Shown in pieces: positions 51,065 to 60,118 of a stretch of DNA of 64,000 nucleotides (within the stretch, counting starts at the first letter, position 1; each line of letters begins with the position of its first letter). A program made the translations under genes and the position numbers. The DNA comes from DATAMF01 sp964472565 (GTDB taxonomy: Bacteria > Chloroflexota > Anaerolineae > Aggregatilineales > Aggregatilineaceae): the NCBI GenBank assembly GCA_964472565.1, contig CAYYNB010000010.1:1-64000 (forward strand). Direction: 5' to 3'. The notes beneath the pieces were generated by a model. It worked only from the letters and a program-made list of their open reading frames with translations. It ran no database searches and was not told the origin of the DNA.

Positions 51065-52534
51065 GTGTGGCGCTTAGCATTTTTTATCGTCTTGATCGCA
51101 CTGGCTGCCGGACCTCTCCCGGCGGCTGGTGCTCGCCAGGGCGGGATCGCGCTTCCCTTTGGTGAGCCGGTTGTTGGGGCGCTGGACGATCAGAACTTCC
51201 GGCAAATCTACTACTTTGAGGTCCGCGCGGGTGATGTCATCGCGCTCACCATGTCTACCATCGAAGGCGATCTCGACGCGATGATCCTGCTAACCGATGA
51301 GCGCGGGGTGATCATTGCCGAAAGCGATGATGAAGGCGCGGGCACTGATGCCCGGATCGAATCCAAGCACATTCCGGCGGATGGGCGCTACTTTGTGATC
51401 GCTACCCGGTTTGGGCAGGAACATGGCAGCACCAAGGGGGATTATTCACTGCTGTTGGAACGTGTGGGAACAGCGGCGGAAACTCCCGGCACAACCACCC
51501 TGCGGTACGGCGACAGCGTTTTGGGCACCATCACCCAGGATGCGCCGATGGTGTTCTATTTTGTCCAGGCCAAACGTGGCGACGTGCTGAATCTCGTCAT
51601 GAAACGCACATCCGGCACCTTAGACCCCCATGTTGATTTGGCAACGGTTGAAGGGACAATTCTGGTTGCTAACGATGATGATCCCGAAGCGGCGGGGACG
51701 CTGGACGCCGCTATCGCCAATTATACTGTTACCCAGGATGGCCTGTATCTGATTGTGGCGACTCGTTTTGGCCGCGAAGTCGGTGATACGCAGGGCACCT
51801 ACGTCCTCAGCCTCACCCAGACCCCGCCCGAACAGTTAGGCGGTCAGCCCGAAACAGCCCGCCTCCTTGATTATGGCATGACCCTCGACGGGACTATTGA
51901 TGATGAAGTTTTTGAGCGGTACTATCGGTTTGACGCCAGCCGGGGCGATGTGATCACTGTGACCCTCACCGCCCAGGAGGGCAACCTGGACCCCCTGCTG
52001 AAGCTCCTTGATCAGAACTTGGAAGAACTATCCCAAAACGATAACAGCAGCGGCAAAGACGCACGCATTGCCGCCTTCACCATCCCCGATACTGGCTCTT
52101 ACTACCTGCTGGCGACTCGTTTTGGCGGGCAGACGGGCAAAACGACGGGCACCTTTGCGATTGATCTGAATGGCCGTGCGGGGGTAATGGGCGGGCAGGC
52201 CCTCGAAATTATGTATGGCGCAACTGTGACCGGAATGATCGACGCTCAGCAGAGTTCCGAAGAATATGTTTTTATGGGGCAAGAGGGAGATGTGATTCGT
52301 ATCACGATGCAGCGAGCCTCCGGCGATCTGGATTCCCTGGTGACGCTGTACGACAGCCAGCGCAAACAGCTTATTTTCAGCGATGACGACGGGGGCGAGA
52401 AAGATTCCCTCATTGACGAATTTGTGCTGCCGCGTGATGATATGTATTTCTTGGTCGCGTCACGGTACGAGCGCGACGCGGGGATAACAAGTGGGGCTTA
52501 CATTTTAACGTTGGAATTAGTGCGGGCGGGGTGA
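51065..52534 (+). CDS. Secreted protein with four PPC-like repeats
   Basis: GTG 51065 is preferred over TTG 51053, because AGGTG at 51056-51060 is well spaced and the signal peptide (WRLAFFIVLIALAAGPLPAAGA) follows directly. The 489-residue product has four PPC-like repeats of about 115 residues with the same marks as the protein upstream (EGDLDAMILL, DGRYFVIATRFGQ, GTxxGxY). It starts 12 bases after the first gene's stop, so the pair is co-translated and perhaps arose by duplication. No catalytic domain. Confidence 0.87.
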   Translation: MWRLAFFIVLIALAAGPLPAAGARQGGIALPFGEPVVGALDDQNFRQIYYFEVRAGDVIALTMSTIEGDLDAMILLTDERGVIIAESDDEGAGTDARIESKHIPADGRYFVIATRFGQEHGSTKGDYSLLLERVGTAAETPGTTTLRYGDSVLGTITQDAPMVFYFVQAKRGDVLNLVMKRTSGTLDPHVDLATVEGTILVANDDDPEAAGTLDAAIANYTVTQDGLYLIVATRFGREVGDTQGTYVLSLTQTPPEQLGGQPETARLLDYGMTLDGTIDDEVFERYYRFDASRGDVITVTLTAQEGNLDPLLKLLDQNLEELSQNDNSSGKDARIAAFTIPDTGSYYLLATRFGGQTGKTTGTFAIDLNGRAGVMGGQALEIMYGATVTGMIDAQQSSEEYVFMGQEGDVIRITMQRASGDLDSLVTLYDSQRKQLIFSDDDGGEKDSLIDEFVLPRDDMYFLVASRYERDAGITSGAYILTLELVRAG

Positions 52535-52544
52535 GGAGTCACGA

Positions 52545-53909
52545 GTGGGTGAAGCTGAGACGACAGAGAAAGTTCCTTATTGGAGAACGCTGCTTTATTC
52601 GCTGGGAAATGCCGCCGGGCTGTTAACCTACTGGACCTTCAATCAGTATATCCTCTACTTCTATACGACAGTCAAAGGCCTTGATCCCGCCTGGGTAGGG
52701 CGGGGTTGGTTCGCCTTTGGTTTCTGGAATGCCGTCAACGATCCTATCGCGGGCTGGCTGTCGGACCGCACCAGCACGCGTTGGGGACGCCGCCGCTTTT
52801 ATATTGGTCTGCTGGCTGTCCCCGCCGCCATTGCCTTTGCGCTGATCTGGATGCCGCCCTTCGATAAACACAATCCGACAGCCATGCTGGCCTACTTTCT
52901 GGTGATCATCAGCATCTACGATATGCTGCAAACCATCCTGACTTTGAACCAGGATGCGTTGTTCCCAGAGATGTACCAGGAAACCAGCAGCCGCGCGAAT
53001 GGCGCGAGTATCCGGCAGCTCATCGGCTCGATTCTCGGCATGGGGTTGGCGATTGGTGTCTCCCCGACCATCTATGAGCATTTCGGTTGGTCTGCGATGG
53101 CGGTGTTGTGGGGCGGCGTGGCTTCACTGCTCTATTTCGCCTCCCTGATCGGCATTCAGGAGAACGTTGCCTTTTCCAAACAGGAAAAAACGTCCCTGCG
53201 CGCGCAACTTCGTGTCGTACTGCGCAACCGGACCTTTTTAATTGTTTTATGCATCAATTTTGCCACCCGCTTTATTTCTGCCGTGCTGGTCGCGGTCATG
53301 CCCTTTTATGCCAAATATGTTCTGCGCGTCAGCGACTCCAAGATCACACTGCTGACTATTCCCTTGTTTGCCGCCTCTGGCATTTCCGTTCTGGTCTGGC
53401 AGCAAATCATCAAACGGTATGGTTCTCGCGCCTCGATGATCGCCTCGATGACTATTGCGGCTGTATTTGCGGTTCCCCTCCTGTTTGTGAATAGCCTGTG
53501 GGCTGCGGCTGTTATCCTGGGTTTGTTGGGGTTAGCGGTGGGCGGTACGGTTCTAGGACCCGATTTGCTCTTTGCCGAAGTTGTGGATGATGATTATGTC
53601 CGCACCGGGTTGCGCCGTGAGGGGATGTACCGGGGCATGTTAGGCTTTATCTATCGTTTCCCGCCCGCCGTAGCCGGGTTGATTCTGGGGGAAGGGCTGT
53701 CTTGGGCTGGCTTCAATGAGGACTTAGGCCGGGTGCAGCCCGATGCGGTGGTTAACACCATCCGTGTTTTTTCCGCTGTGCTTCCGCTGCTGTCTGTGTT
53801 TTTTGGCATCCTGCTGCTGTTTGCCTATCCCCTCTATGGCAAGCACCTGCACGACATCCAGCAGCGTGCCACCCACTTACGCCAACAGGCCGCCCGCCGC
53901 ACCACGTAA
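52545..53909 (+). CDS. GPH-family sugar:cation symporter (MelB-like MFS)
   Basis: A 454-residue polytopic transporter, start GTG 52545 with GAGGAG seven bases upstream. Twelve membrane segments are expected. Family marks: YSLGNAAGLLTYWTFNQY, NDPIAGWLSDRTSTRWGRRRF (the loop 2-3 signature), NQDALFPEM, and VVDDDYVRTGLRREGMY in the central loop. GPH members such as MelB move glycosides with Na+ or H+. The operon link to two PPC proteins suggests uptake of sugars or oligosaccharides handled outside the cell; the substrate is unknown. Confidence 0.9.
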   Translation: MGEAETTEKVPYWRTLLYSLGNAAGLLTYWTFNQYILYFYTTVKGLDPAWVGRGWFAFGFWNAVNDPIAGWLSDRTSTRWGRRRFYIGLLAVPAAIAFALIWMPPFDKHNPTAMLAYFLVIISIYDMLQTILTLNQDALFPEMYQETSSRANGASIRQLIGSILGMGLAIGVSPTIYEHFGWSAMAVLWGGVASLLYFASLIGIQENVAFSKQEKTSLRAQLRVVLRNRTFLIVLCINFATRFISAVLVAVMPFYAKYVLRVSDSKITLLTIPLFAASGISVLVWQQIIKRYGSRASMIASMTIAAVFAVPLLFVNSLWAAAVILGLLGLAVGGTVLGPDLLFAEVVDDDYVRTGLRREGMYRGMLGFIYRFPPAVAGLILGEGLSWAGFNEDLGRVQPDAVVNTIRVFSAVLPLLSVFFGILLLFAYPLYGKHLHDIQQRATHLRQQAARRTT

Positions 53910-53911
53910 TA

Positions 53912-53940
53912 AAAACCGGGAGCGCAAAACTCCCGGTTTT
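53912..53940. terminator. Bidirectional intrinsic terminator
   Basis: AAAACCGGGAG/CTCCCGGTTTT, an 11-bp perfect stem, serving the transporter operon (+) and the PspC gene (-). Confidence 0.9.
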
Positions 53941-53942
53941 AT

Positions 53943-54245
53943 CTAAATCGACGGATCATCCTGATTTTTATCTGGCACAGGAATGCTGGCTTTGACGCTG
54001 GAAGCAGCCGTCAGGTCTTCATCCTCGTCGAACTGGCGCTTCGGCTTTTCATCGGGTTGTTCGGGCACAATCAGCATCAAAACAACGTAGAGCACGAATC
54101 CTGCGCCGCTGCTGAGCAGCGCCAGCGCGACAAAAACCAACCGGACCAGGGTTGGATCAACTTCAAGATATTCCGCAACGCCCCCACAAACCCCCGCAAA
54201 CATGCGGTCTTTCGTGGATCGGTATAATCGTTTCTGAGGATTCAT
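53943..54245 (-). CDS. PspC domain protein
   Basis: A 100-residue protein with an N-terminal PspC domain (LYRSTKDRMFAGVCGGVAEYLEVDPTLVRLVFV) containing one long hydrophobic segment (RLVFVALALLSSGAGFVLYVVLMLIV), and an acidic C-terminal tail. In other bacteria PspC senses envelope stress with PspA; no pspA or pspB is in the window. Function inferred only. Confidence 0.88.
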   Translation of the reverse strand: MNPQKRLYRSTKDRMFAGVCGGVAEYLEVDPTLVRLVFVALALLSSGAGFVLYVVLMLIVPEQPDEKPKRQFDEDEDLTAASSVKASIPVPDKNQDDPSI

Positions 54246-54278
54246 CAGTTTACACCCTCCTGTTTTTTAGATTATACG

Positions 54279-54959
54279 CTAGGACTGGGCGGATGGTTGC
54301 GCCGCTTTGAGATACGCCATGCTTTCGCCGTGTTGTTTGATAGTCTTGAGTTGCTGTGACAGGAATGCGAAATACATCACCTCAAAGATCAGGTTGTAAA
54401 GCGGACCAAATGGCCCATAGCTGAACCCACGCCACCGGGTAATTAACCGCGTGCTGCCCCCTTTGCGCCGTTCGAGCAGATACAGCGCCGAAAGGTCCTG
54501 CGTGATCCCAAATTGGCGCGGCAGTTCAAACCCTGCAAACAACAGTTGGCGGTTAGGTTCTACCTCGACGATTTTGTAGCCCCCATTCATCGTCATTTCT
54601 TTTTCAGGAGCAGACAAATCCTGGCGAATAAAAGTCACGCTCGGAATACCCTGATTATCCAGCATATCCAACGCGTAATAACCGCTGCGTTCACGTCCCA
54701 TCTGTGCCAGCCAGGGCCATATCGCTTCGGCAGGCGCATCAATATTAATCGCGTGAGTCATCTGGAAATTCGGCTGCGGGATCAACTCATCACCAGGGAG
54801 TCGGCGCTGCGACTCGCCGAGCAGCGTTCCCCATTTCAACAGTTGAGGCCGCAGAAAGAAATAATAAGTCAACGATGCACAAGCGCTGACCAGTAATGGG
54901 AATCCAGAATTTTCATTCTTTTGGCTCACAGGTCGCTCCGGATGGTTAACATTAGCCAA
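54279..54959 (-). CDS. SRPBCC (START-like) membrane-anchored protein
   Basis: A 226-residue protein with an N-terminal hydrophobic stretch (PLLVSACASLTYYFFL) then a polyketide-cyclase-like SRPBCC fold (about 60-205): THAINIDAPAEAIWPWLAQMGRERSGYY, YKIVEVEPNRQLLFAG and TRLITRWRGFSYGPFG. Such folds bind hydrophobic ligands; no ligand or reaction can be given. It precedes pspC by 33 bases on the same strand. Confidence 0.75.
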   Translation of the reverse strand: MANVNHPERPVSQKNENSGFPLLVSACASLTYYFFLRPQLLKWGTLLGESQRRLPGDELIPQPNFQMTHAINIDAPAEAIWPWLAQMGRERSGYYALDMLDNQGIPSVTFIRQDLSAPEKEMTMNGGYKIVEVEPNRQLLFAGFELPRQFGITQDLSALYLLERRKGGSTRLITRWRGFSYGPFGPLYNLIFEVMYFAFLSQQLKTIKQHGESMAYLKAAQPSAQS

Positions 54960-55102
54960 TTCGAACTATAACGCTCCCCTGCTGAGTTCGCAACCCTGCT
55001 GTTTTAATTTTTAATCATGAACTCCGCGTACAGCATACATTGTATTTTTGATCGTCACTGGTTAGATTATAGGCGTGTACCCTCGGTTTATTCGTGAAAT
55101 CT

Positions 55103-55144
55103 TCACAATGGATTGTGATAAATTTCCCAAGCCAATGATATAAT
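55103..55144 (+). promoter_or_regulatory. Promoter and palindromic operator of the cNMP-aspartase gene
   Basis: The perfect inverted repeat TCACAAT-GG-ATTGTGA (55103-55118) lies over the -35 region of an extended -10 TGA-TATAAT (55136-55144), 33 bases before the start. Its half sites equal those of CRP but in reversed order. Positioned to block or tune initiation. Confidence 0.55.
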
Positions 55145-55177
55145 GAGAGGGTTGTATGCAAGTCCTGTGGAGGGGTA

Positions 55178-57043
55178 ATGGAATACATCATCATCATGCT
55201 GCGTCAGACTCGGCCTTTTCGAAACCTGGATGACGACACGCTGGCAGTCATTGCATCTTTAGTCGAAGTGGTGAATTACCGGCCCCACCAATATTTGTTT
55301 CACGAACGTGGCCCGCGCGATTCGCTCATGATTATTTTGAGCGGCGAAGTGATCATTACACATGGTATTGGGCAGCGCCCCTTTACCCTGACCACCCTTA
55401 CCGCCGGAGCCATGTTAGGCGAGCGTCTGCTGTTAGGCAGTCAAACCCATGTAGCGTCGGCCTATGCCAATACGCCCGCCCGTGTCGCGCGTTTGCCCAA
55501 AGCGGCTATTGATAAACTGTACAACGAATATCCCGACGTTTATCAGCAGCTTGTTTTAGTCGCGGCGCAGAGTCTGGGTGAACGCCTGGATCACACCCGT
55601 GCCCAGTTGACCGGCAAACCGGCGCGCCCACAGTCGGGCCATTATCGCGTTGAGCATGATCTGCTCGGTGAGCGTGAAATCCCCGATGAATACTACTACG
55701 GTATCCAGACCGTTCGCGCTGTCGAAAACTTCCCAATCTCCGATACGCCGATCAGCAAATATCCTTTTCTCATTGAAGCCCTCGGTTGTGTCAAGCAGGC
55801 GGCGGCGATGGCCAACCGCGATTTGCGCCTGTTAGAGCCGGAAGTCGCCAAGTCGATTATCATGGCCTGCGAAGAAGTCCGCCAGGGTACCTGGAACGAT
55901 CAGTTTGTGGTTGATGTGATTCAGGGCGGTGCGGGGACTTCAACCAACATGAATGCCAACGAAGTCATCGCCAACCGCGCCCTGGAACTCATGGGCCGCC
56001 AGCGGGGTGAATACAATGTGATTCATCCCCTCAATCATGTCAATCTGTCGCAAAGTACCAACGATGTCTATCCCACCGCGCTCAAACTGGCCTTGCATTT
56101 AGCGATCACCCAACTGTTAAATGTGATGGCCGAACTGCGCGACGCTTTTAATGCCAAAGCGGGTGAGTTCAGCGACGTGATCAAAATGGGGCGTACTCAG
56201 CTTCAGGATGCGGTGCCCATGACCCTCGGTCAGGAATTTAGCACCTATGCCGTCATGACCGATGAAGACATCCAGCGCCTGCGCGAAGCGGCCCGTTTGA
56301 TCCTGGAGATCAACATGGGAGCAACTGCCATTGGCACGGGCATCAACGCGCATCCCGAATATGCCGGGTTGGTTTGCCGTTATCTCCGCCAGCTTACCGG
56401 AGTTGAATTTGTGACTGCGCCCAATCTGATCGAGGCCACCCAGGATACAGGTGTTTTTGTCCAGCTATCGGGCGTGCTTAAACGAATTGCGGTCAAGCTG
56501 TCCAAGTCCGCGACCGATCTGCGCTTGCTCTCGTCCGGTCCGCGTGCCGGGCTGTTTGAGGTTAATCTGCCTGCCGTACAACCCGGCTCATCGATCATGC
56601 CCGGCAAAGTGAATCCGGTGATCCCCGAAGTGGTCAATCAGGTGGCGTTTGAAGTTATGGGGAATGATGTAACGGTGACAATGGCAGCGCAGGCCGGGCA
56701 GTTGCAGCTAAATGTGATGGAGCCGGTAATCGCCTATGCGCTCTTTAACAGCCTGATGCACCTGCGTAATGCCTGTCAGGTGTACATTACGCGCTGTATT
56801 CAAGGCATCACCGCGAACAGGGATCACCTGCGTCGCATGGTCGAAAACTCAATCGGTGTCGTGACCGCGCTCAATCCATACATCGGCTACGAAAATGCGA
56901 CCATGATCGCCACCGAAGCGATTGAAACGGGACGCGGGGTGTACGAACTCGTTCTCGAACACGAACTGCTCACCCAAGATCAGTTGGACGATATTCTGAA
57001 GCCCGAAAATATGACCCATCCGCGCTGGGTCATGTCCAGGTAA
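55178..57043 (+). CDS. aspA: Fusion of cyclic-nucleotide-binding domain to aspartate ammonia-lyase
   Basis: GGAGGGG at 55169 precedes ATG 55178. Residues about 5-140 form a cNMP-binding beta-roll (FRNLDDDTLAVIASLVEVVNY, LMIILSGEVIITHG, GAMLGERLLLG). Residues about 150-621 are a full-length aspartase, which reversibly makes fumarate and ammonia from aspartate, with NLSQSTNDVYPTALKL, GRTQLQDAVPMTLGQEF and the signature GSSIMPGKVN (470-479). Aspartase rather than fumarase is favoured by NLIEATQDTGVFVQLSG and RAGLFEVNLPAVQPG. Aspartases are normally about 470 residues with no such domain. The PGEAALR-type Arg that contacts cAMP in CRP is not clear (MLGERLLLG). Inferred: allosteric control of aspartate breakdown. 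Followed by a strong terminator. Confidence 0.88.
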   Translation: MEYIIIMLRQTRPFRNLDDDTLAVIASLVEVVNYRPHQYLFHERGPRDSLMIILSGEVIITHGIGQRPFTLTTLTAGAMLGERLLLGSQTHVASAYANTPARVARLPKAAIDKLYNEYPDVYQQLVLVAAQSLGERLDHTRAQLTGKPARPQSGHYRVEHDLLGEREIPDEYYYGIQTVRAVENFPISDTPISKYPFLIEALGCVKQAAAMANRDLRLLEPEVAKSIIMACEEVRQGTWNDQFVVDVIQGGAGTSTNMNANEVIANRALELMGRQRGEYNVIHPLNHVNLSQSTNDVYPTALKLALHLAITQLLNVMAELRDAFNAKAGEFSDVIKMGRTQLQDAVPMTLGQEFSTYAVMTDEDIQRLREAARLILEINMGATAIGTGINAHPEYAGLVCRYLRQLTGVEFVTAPNLIEATQDTGVFVQLSGVLKRIAVKLSKSATDLRLLSSGPRAGLFEVNLPAVQPGSSIMPGKVNPVIPEVVNQVAFEVMGNDVTVTMAAQAGQLQLNVMEPVIAYALFNSLMHLRNACQVYITRCIQGITANRDHLRRMVENSIGVVTALNPYIGYENATMIATEAIETGRGVYELVLEHELLTQDQLDDILKPENMTHPRWVMSR

Positions 57044-57083
57044 AACAATCAAGCCCAGGCGCGTCGGTCGGGGCTTGATTGTT
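57044..57083. terminator. Bidirectional intrinsic terminator
   Basis: AACAATCAAGCCC/GGGCTTGATTGTT, a 13-bp perfect stem with a 14-base loop, between the convergent aspartase and S1-domain genes. Confidence 0.9.
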
Positions 57084-57087
57084 CTAC

Positions 57088-58065
57088 TTATCGTCGTAAG
57101 CTGAGTCCGAGGCGGCGCGCGTGTCCGTCAATATTCAGGATGCGCGCTTTAACCGTGTCGCCTTCATGCACCACGTTGCGCGGGTGTAAAAAGTGGCCTT
57201 CAGCCAGCTCTGAAACGTGAATCAGCCCTTCGAGACCCTCTTCAATGCACGCGAACGCCCCAAAATCGACTACATTCGTAATCACGCCTTCCACAATCTG
57301 ATCGATCTGGTAGCGCTGTTCCACCGTCTGCCACGGGTCCGGGCGCAGCCGTTTGAGACTCAGCGCTACCCGTCCCTGATCCTGATCCACATGCATCACA
57401 TACACGCTGATCGTATCCCCGCGCGACAAAATATCTTTGGGATGTCCAACCCGCCCCCAGCTTAATTCGCTGATATGAATCAGCCCTTCCAGCCCGCCCA
57501 GGTCAACGAATACCCCGAAATCACACAAATTAGTGACCTGACCGCTGGAAATCGCCCCTTCCCGTATGGTCTTGAGAATGCCCGCACGGGTACCGGGCTG
57601 GACTTGCGCAGCGCGTTCCGACAGAATAAGCCGGTTCTGAATCCGGTCCAGTTCGATCACGCGCAAGTTCACGCTGTTTCCCACGCGCGAGGCCAGGGCT
57701 TCCCGTCGTAGGCGGTTATCCGCCGTTGCTGGAAAATTCACGAGCTGGCTGGCTGGTACAAACCCCCGCAGCGAATTCCACTCGACCAGCAGCCCCCCTC
57801 GATTGTAGCCAATGATGCGCAGTTCTACGGTGGTATCTGAATCAAAAACTTGTTGCACTTGCTCCCAGTCAGCCAGTGATCCGCCAAAGGGGCTGGCCTG
57901 GATGGGTTGATCAAATTCAAAACTGTCCCAAAATGGATCTTTTTGCCGAGGTGCCCCCCCCTCAGCATCGATTTCACCTTCCTGTAAAAGGGCTTCCCAG
58001 TAACCCTCATCTGGGGGAAGGGGCGGAGAGGAGCTGTATTGCTGAACCTCTGAACTCATACGCAT
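57088..58065 (-). CDS. S1 RNA-binding domain protein (ribosomal protein S1-like)
   Basis: A 325-residue protein: acidic, Pro-rich N-terminus (about 1-70) then three S1 domains (about 75-145, 155-225, 240-320). The last two are canonical (GVFVDLGGLEGLIHISELSW and GAFACIEEGLEGLIHVSELAE). Shorter than E. coli S1 (six domains) but like the three- or four-domain forms of other phyla. Predicted to help bind mRNA at the ribosome or act as a general RNA-binding protein. ATG 58059 is an alternative start. Confidence 0.88.
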   Translation of the reverse strand: MRMSSEVQQYSSSPPLPPDEGYWEALLQEGEIDAEGGAPRQKDPFWDSFEFDQPIQASPFGGSLADWEQVQQVFDSDTTVELRIIGYNRGGLLVEWNSLRGFVPASQLVNFPATADNRLRREALASRVGNSVNLRVIELDRIQNRLILSERAAQVQPGTRAGILKTIREGAISSGQVTNLCDFGVFVDLGGLEGLIHISELSWGRVGHPKDILSRGDTISVYVMHVDQDQGRVALSLKRLRPDPWQTVEQRYQIDQIVEGVITNVVDFGAFACIEEGLEGLIHVSELAEGHFLHPRNVVHEGDTVKARILNIDGHARRLGLSLRR

Positions 58066-58160
58066 TTACCTTCCTCAACCTCATACCTAACGACCGATAT
58101 CTGCTCTTTCCTTCCAGCAACGAGGCCATTATAGAAACCCTGAAAAAGCTTGTCAAACCG

Positions 58161-60092
58161 CTAGGGTTGGCTTTTGTGTTCCATTTCCTCAATCTGCCGC
58201 GCTACCTCTTCAATCGCCACCCGTTGTTTACGGTACAAATCCGACTCGCTCATCGCGAGCCGCAGCGCCACATCGCGCACTTTTCGCCCCTGCAAAAAAC
58301 GCATTTCAAGAATATTATACAAAATCCATTCCGATGTGGTCAGGCTGCGCTGTCCCTGGGGCTTCAGGTTTTCAATCGCTTGTGCCAGCACGGTTCGTAA
58401 CGCGCGCACCGGATTCTGATCCGATGCCTCTTCCATCTCACGCCACACAATATTCAGTTTCAGCAGTTCGCTGTCCGTCAGCTTTGGCCCCCCCCAATAA
58501 TCCCGCAGCGCATCTTTCACAAAATCCGTAAAGTTCGGATTAGTCGTGACATCGGCGGTGGGTTCTGGCAGCGCCGCTACATGCCCATACCGCGAGATAC
58601 CCCGCAGTTGCTGCATCCGATCCATCTGTGAGGCTAACCCGTCCAGCACCAGAAAAACCTGTGCCTGCTGCTGGACATCTTCCAACACCTGGCCAGCTTG
58701 CGCCGTCAGTGTATGGAATCGTTCGTTTTCTTCCTCGTCCAGATTGGGTTCCGGGGCGCGCGCCCAGACGCCCAGCACACCGATCATTCGCCCTGAACTC
58801 TCGCCGTTCCCGCGCGTCGAGCGCAGCGGAACCAGCCAGTACGAGTGCCAGATAAAAATATCGCCGACCTGTCTGATTTTATTATCTGTTTCCTCGCCGG
58901 TCCCGCCCAGTGCGCTCAGTTCGGGCGCTGTTAAGGCTTCGAGCGACGGCACCAGCGAACCAACCACCTGCACCAGACTCGCGCCATCCGTCCCCATCCG
59001 CGCGACAAACGCGGTTGGCACGCGCATTTGATCGCAGATCGCCGCCAGGATCGACTCAAGAAGCTGAGCAGCATCAGCTTCGGTCAGCAGTCGCTCACTT
59101 AACTTCTGAATCCACTGGGCGCGCTGTTGATCGGTGGTGTAAACTAGCCAACGTTCCAGCACCGGCAGCAGCGTTGTGATGCTCCATTGCAGCACCAGCA
59201 GCAGCGTAACCGCGACAAAAGGCATCAGGGCATCGCCGTCTAATCCCAGAAAGTTCGTCACGCGTGGCACGAAGATAATCACGGTTAGCACCACGCCCCC
59301 GGTCAGCGGGCCGCGCAGCATCATCTCTAGTAATCTGGCTTTGATCACCCGATCTGGCTGTTCGGTGCCAAAAAATGACAGCGGATACGCCATAAAAATC
59401 ACCATCAGCATGATGATCAGATTCGCCAGGTTCAGAATCAAATAGAGGGTAACGGTAGGTTCACGCCCCAGCGGCAGCAGCAGCGAATAAGGAAAAATGC
59501 CATAGGCCGGGGTCAAAAAAACCGCCAGCAGATACGTCATCCTGCGGCGTGTATACAAGGTCAGGCAGCGGCGGCGGGCGCGTATCACGTTAATCGTGGC
59601 AATCGACCCGTTGGTAATCAGATACGCCAGATACACCGGAAACGCCGCGCCCGGTCGCATCTGCGGCAGTATCCCTTTTTCAGGCCCGCTGATCACGGCA
59701 TTGGTGAACAGGGCCAGCAGGGCAAACAACGCGCTGATCATGTAATTGATCCGCACGACTTTCGTTCGCCGCCCGCGTGAGGGTCGTCCTGTCGTGGCGA
59801 GCAGCGCATCAGAAAGGTGGAACAGCGCGGCGGGCACAAACGCGATCCCAATCCACTGAAACCGGAGCCACACCGCGTAATAATCTTCGTTCGGGTCCAG
59901 CGCCAGGAACACTTCGGTCAGATACGCCACAATCACGCAGACCAGCACGACAGCAGAGGCCCGCGTAACCCGATCCTTGGTTCGGCGTGTCAGGTTATAC
60001 AGCAGGATCGATACGGCGACAATGACAATGGTGGCAGTGAGGGTTTCATTTAGAAGTTCCAGGATAGTCAGAGCGAGGTCCGAGTCGATCAT
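58161..60092 (-). CDS. 7TM + GAF membrane sensor with C-terminal helix-turn-helix-like region
   Basis: A 643-residue protein. About eight membrane segments fill residues 10-310, the first seven resembling the 7TM sensor module of histidine kinases. Residues about 325-500 are a GAF domain (LLESILAAICDQMRVPTAFVARM). The C-terminal 100 residues include SEWILYNILEMRFLQGRKVRDVALRLAMSESDLYRKQRVA, which looks like a sigma-4/LuxR-type recognition helix. There is no HisKA, HATPase, GGDEF or phosphatase domain. Inferred: a membrane-bound sensor acting directly on transcription or through a partner. Unknown family. Confidence 0.7.
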   Translation of the reverse strand: MIDSDLALTILELLNETLTATIVIVAVSILLYNLTRRTKDRVTRASAVVLVCVIVAYLTEVFLALDPNEDYYAVWLRFQWIGIAFVPAALFHLSDALLATTGRPSRGRRTKVVRINYMISALFALLALFTNAVISGPEKGILPQMRPGAAFPVYLAYLITNGSIATINVIRARRRCLTLYTRRRMTYLLAVFLTPAYGIFPYSLLLPLGREPTVTLYLILNLANLIIMLMVIFMAYPLSFFGTEQPDRVIKARLLEMMLRGPLTGGVVLTVIIFVPRVTNFLGLDGDALMPFVAVTLLLVLQWSITTLLPVLERWLVYTTDQQRAQWIQKLSERLLTEADAAQLLESILAAICDQMRVPTAFVARMGTDGASLVQVVGSLVPSLEALTAPELSALGGTGEETDNKIRQVGDIFIWHSYWLVPLRSTRGNGESSGRMIGVLGVWARAPEPNLDEEENERFHTLTAQAGQVLEDVQQQAQVFLVLDGLASQMDRMQQLRGISRYGHVAALPEPTADVTTNPNFTDFVKDALRDYWGGPKLTDSELLKLNIVWREMEEASDQNPVRALRTVLAQAIENLKPQGQRSLTTSEWILYNILEMRFLQGRKVRDVALRLAMSESDLYRKQRVAIEEVARQIEEMEHKSQP

Positions 60093-60118
60093 AGTTACAC
60101 GCTTTTATTGAAACATAA

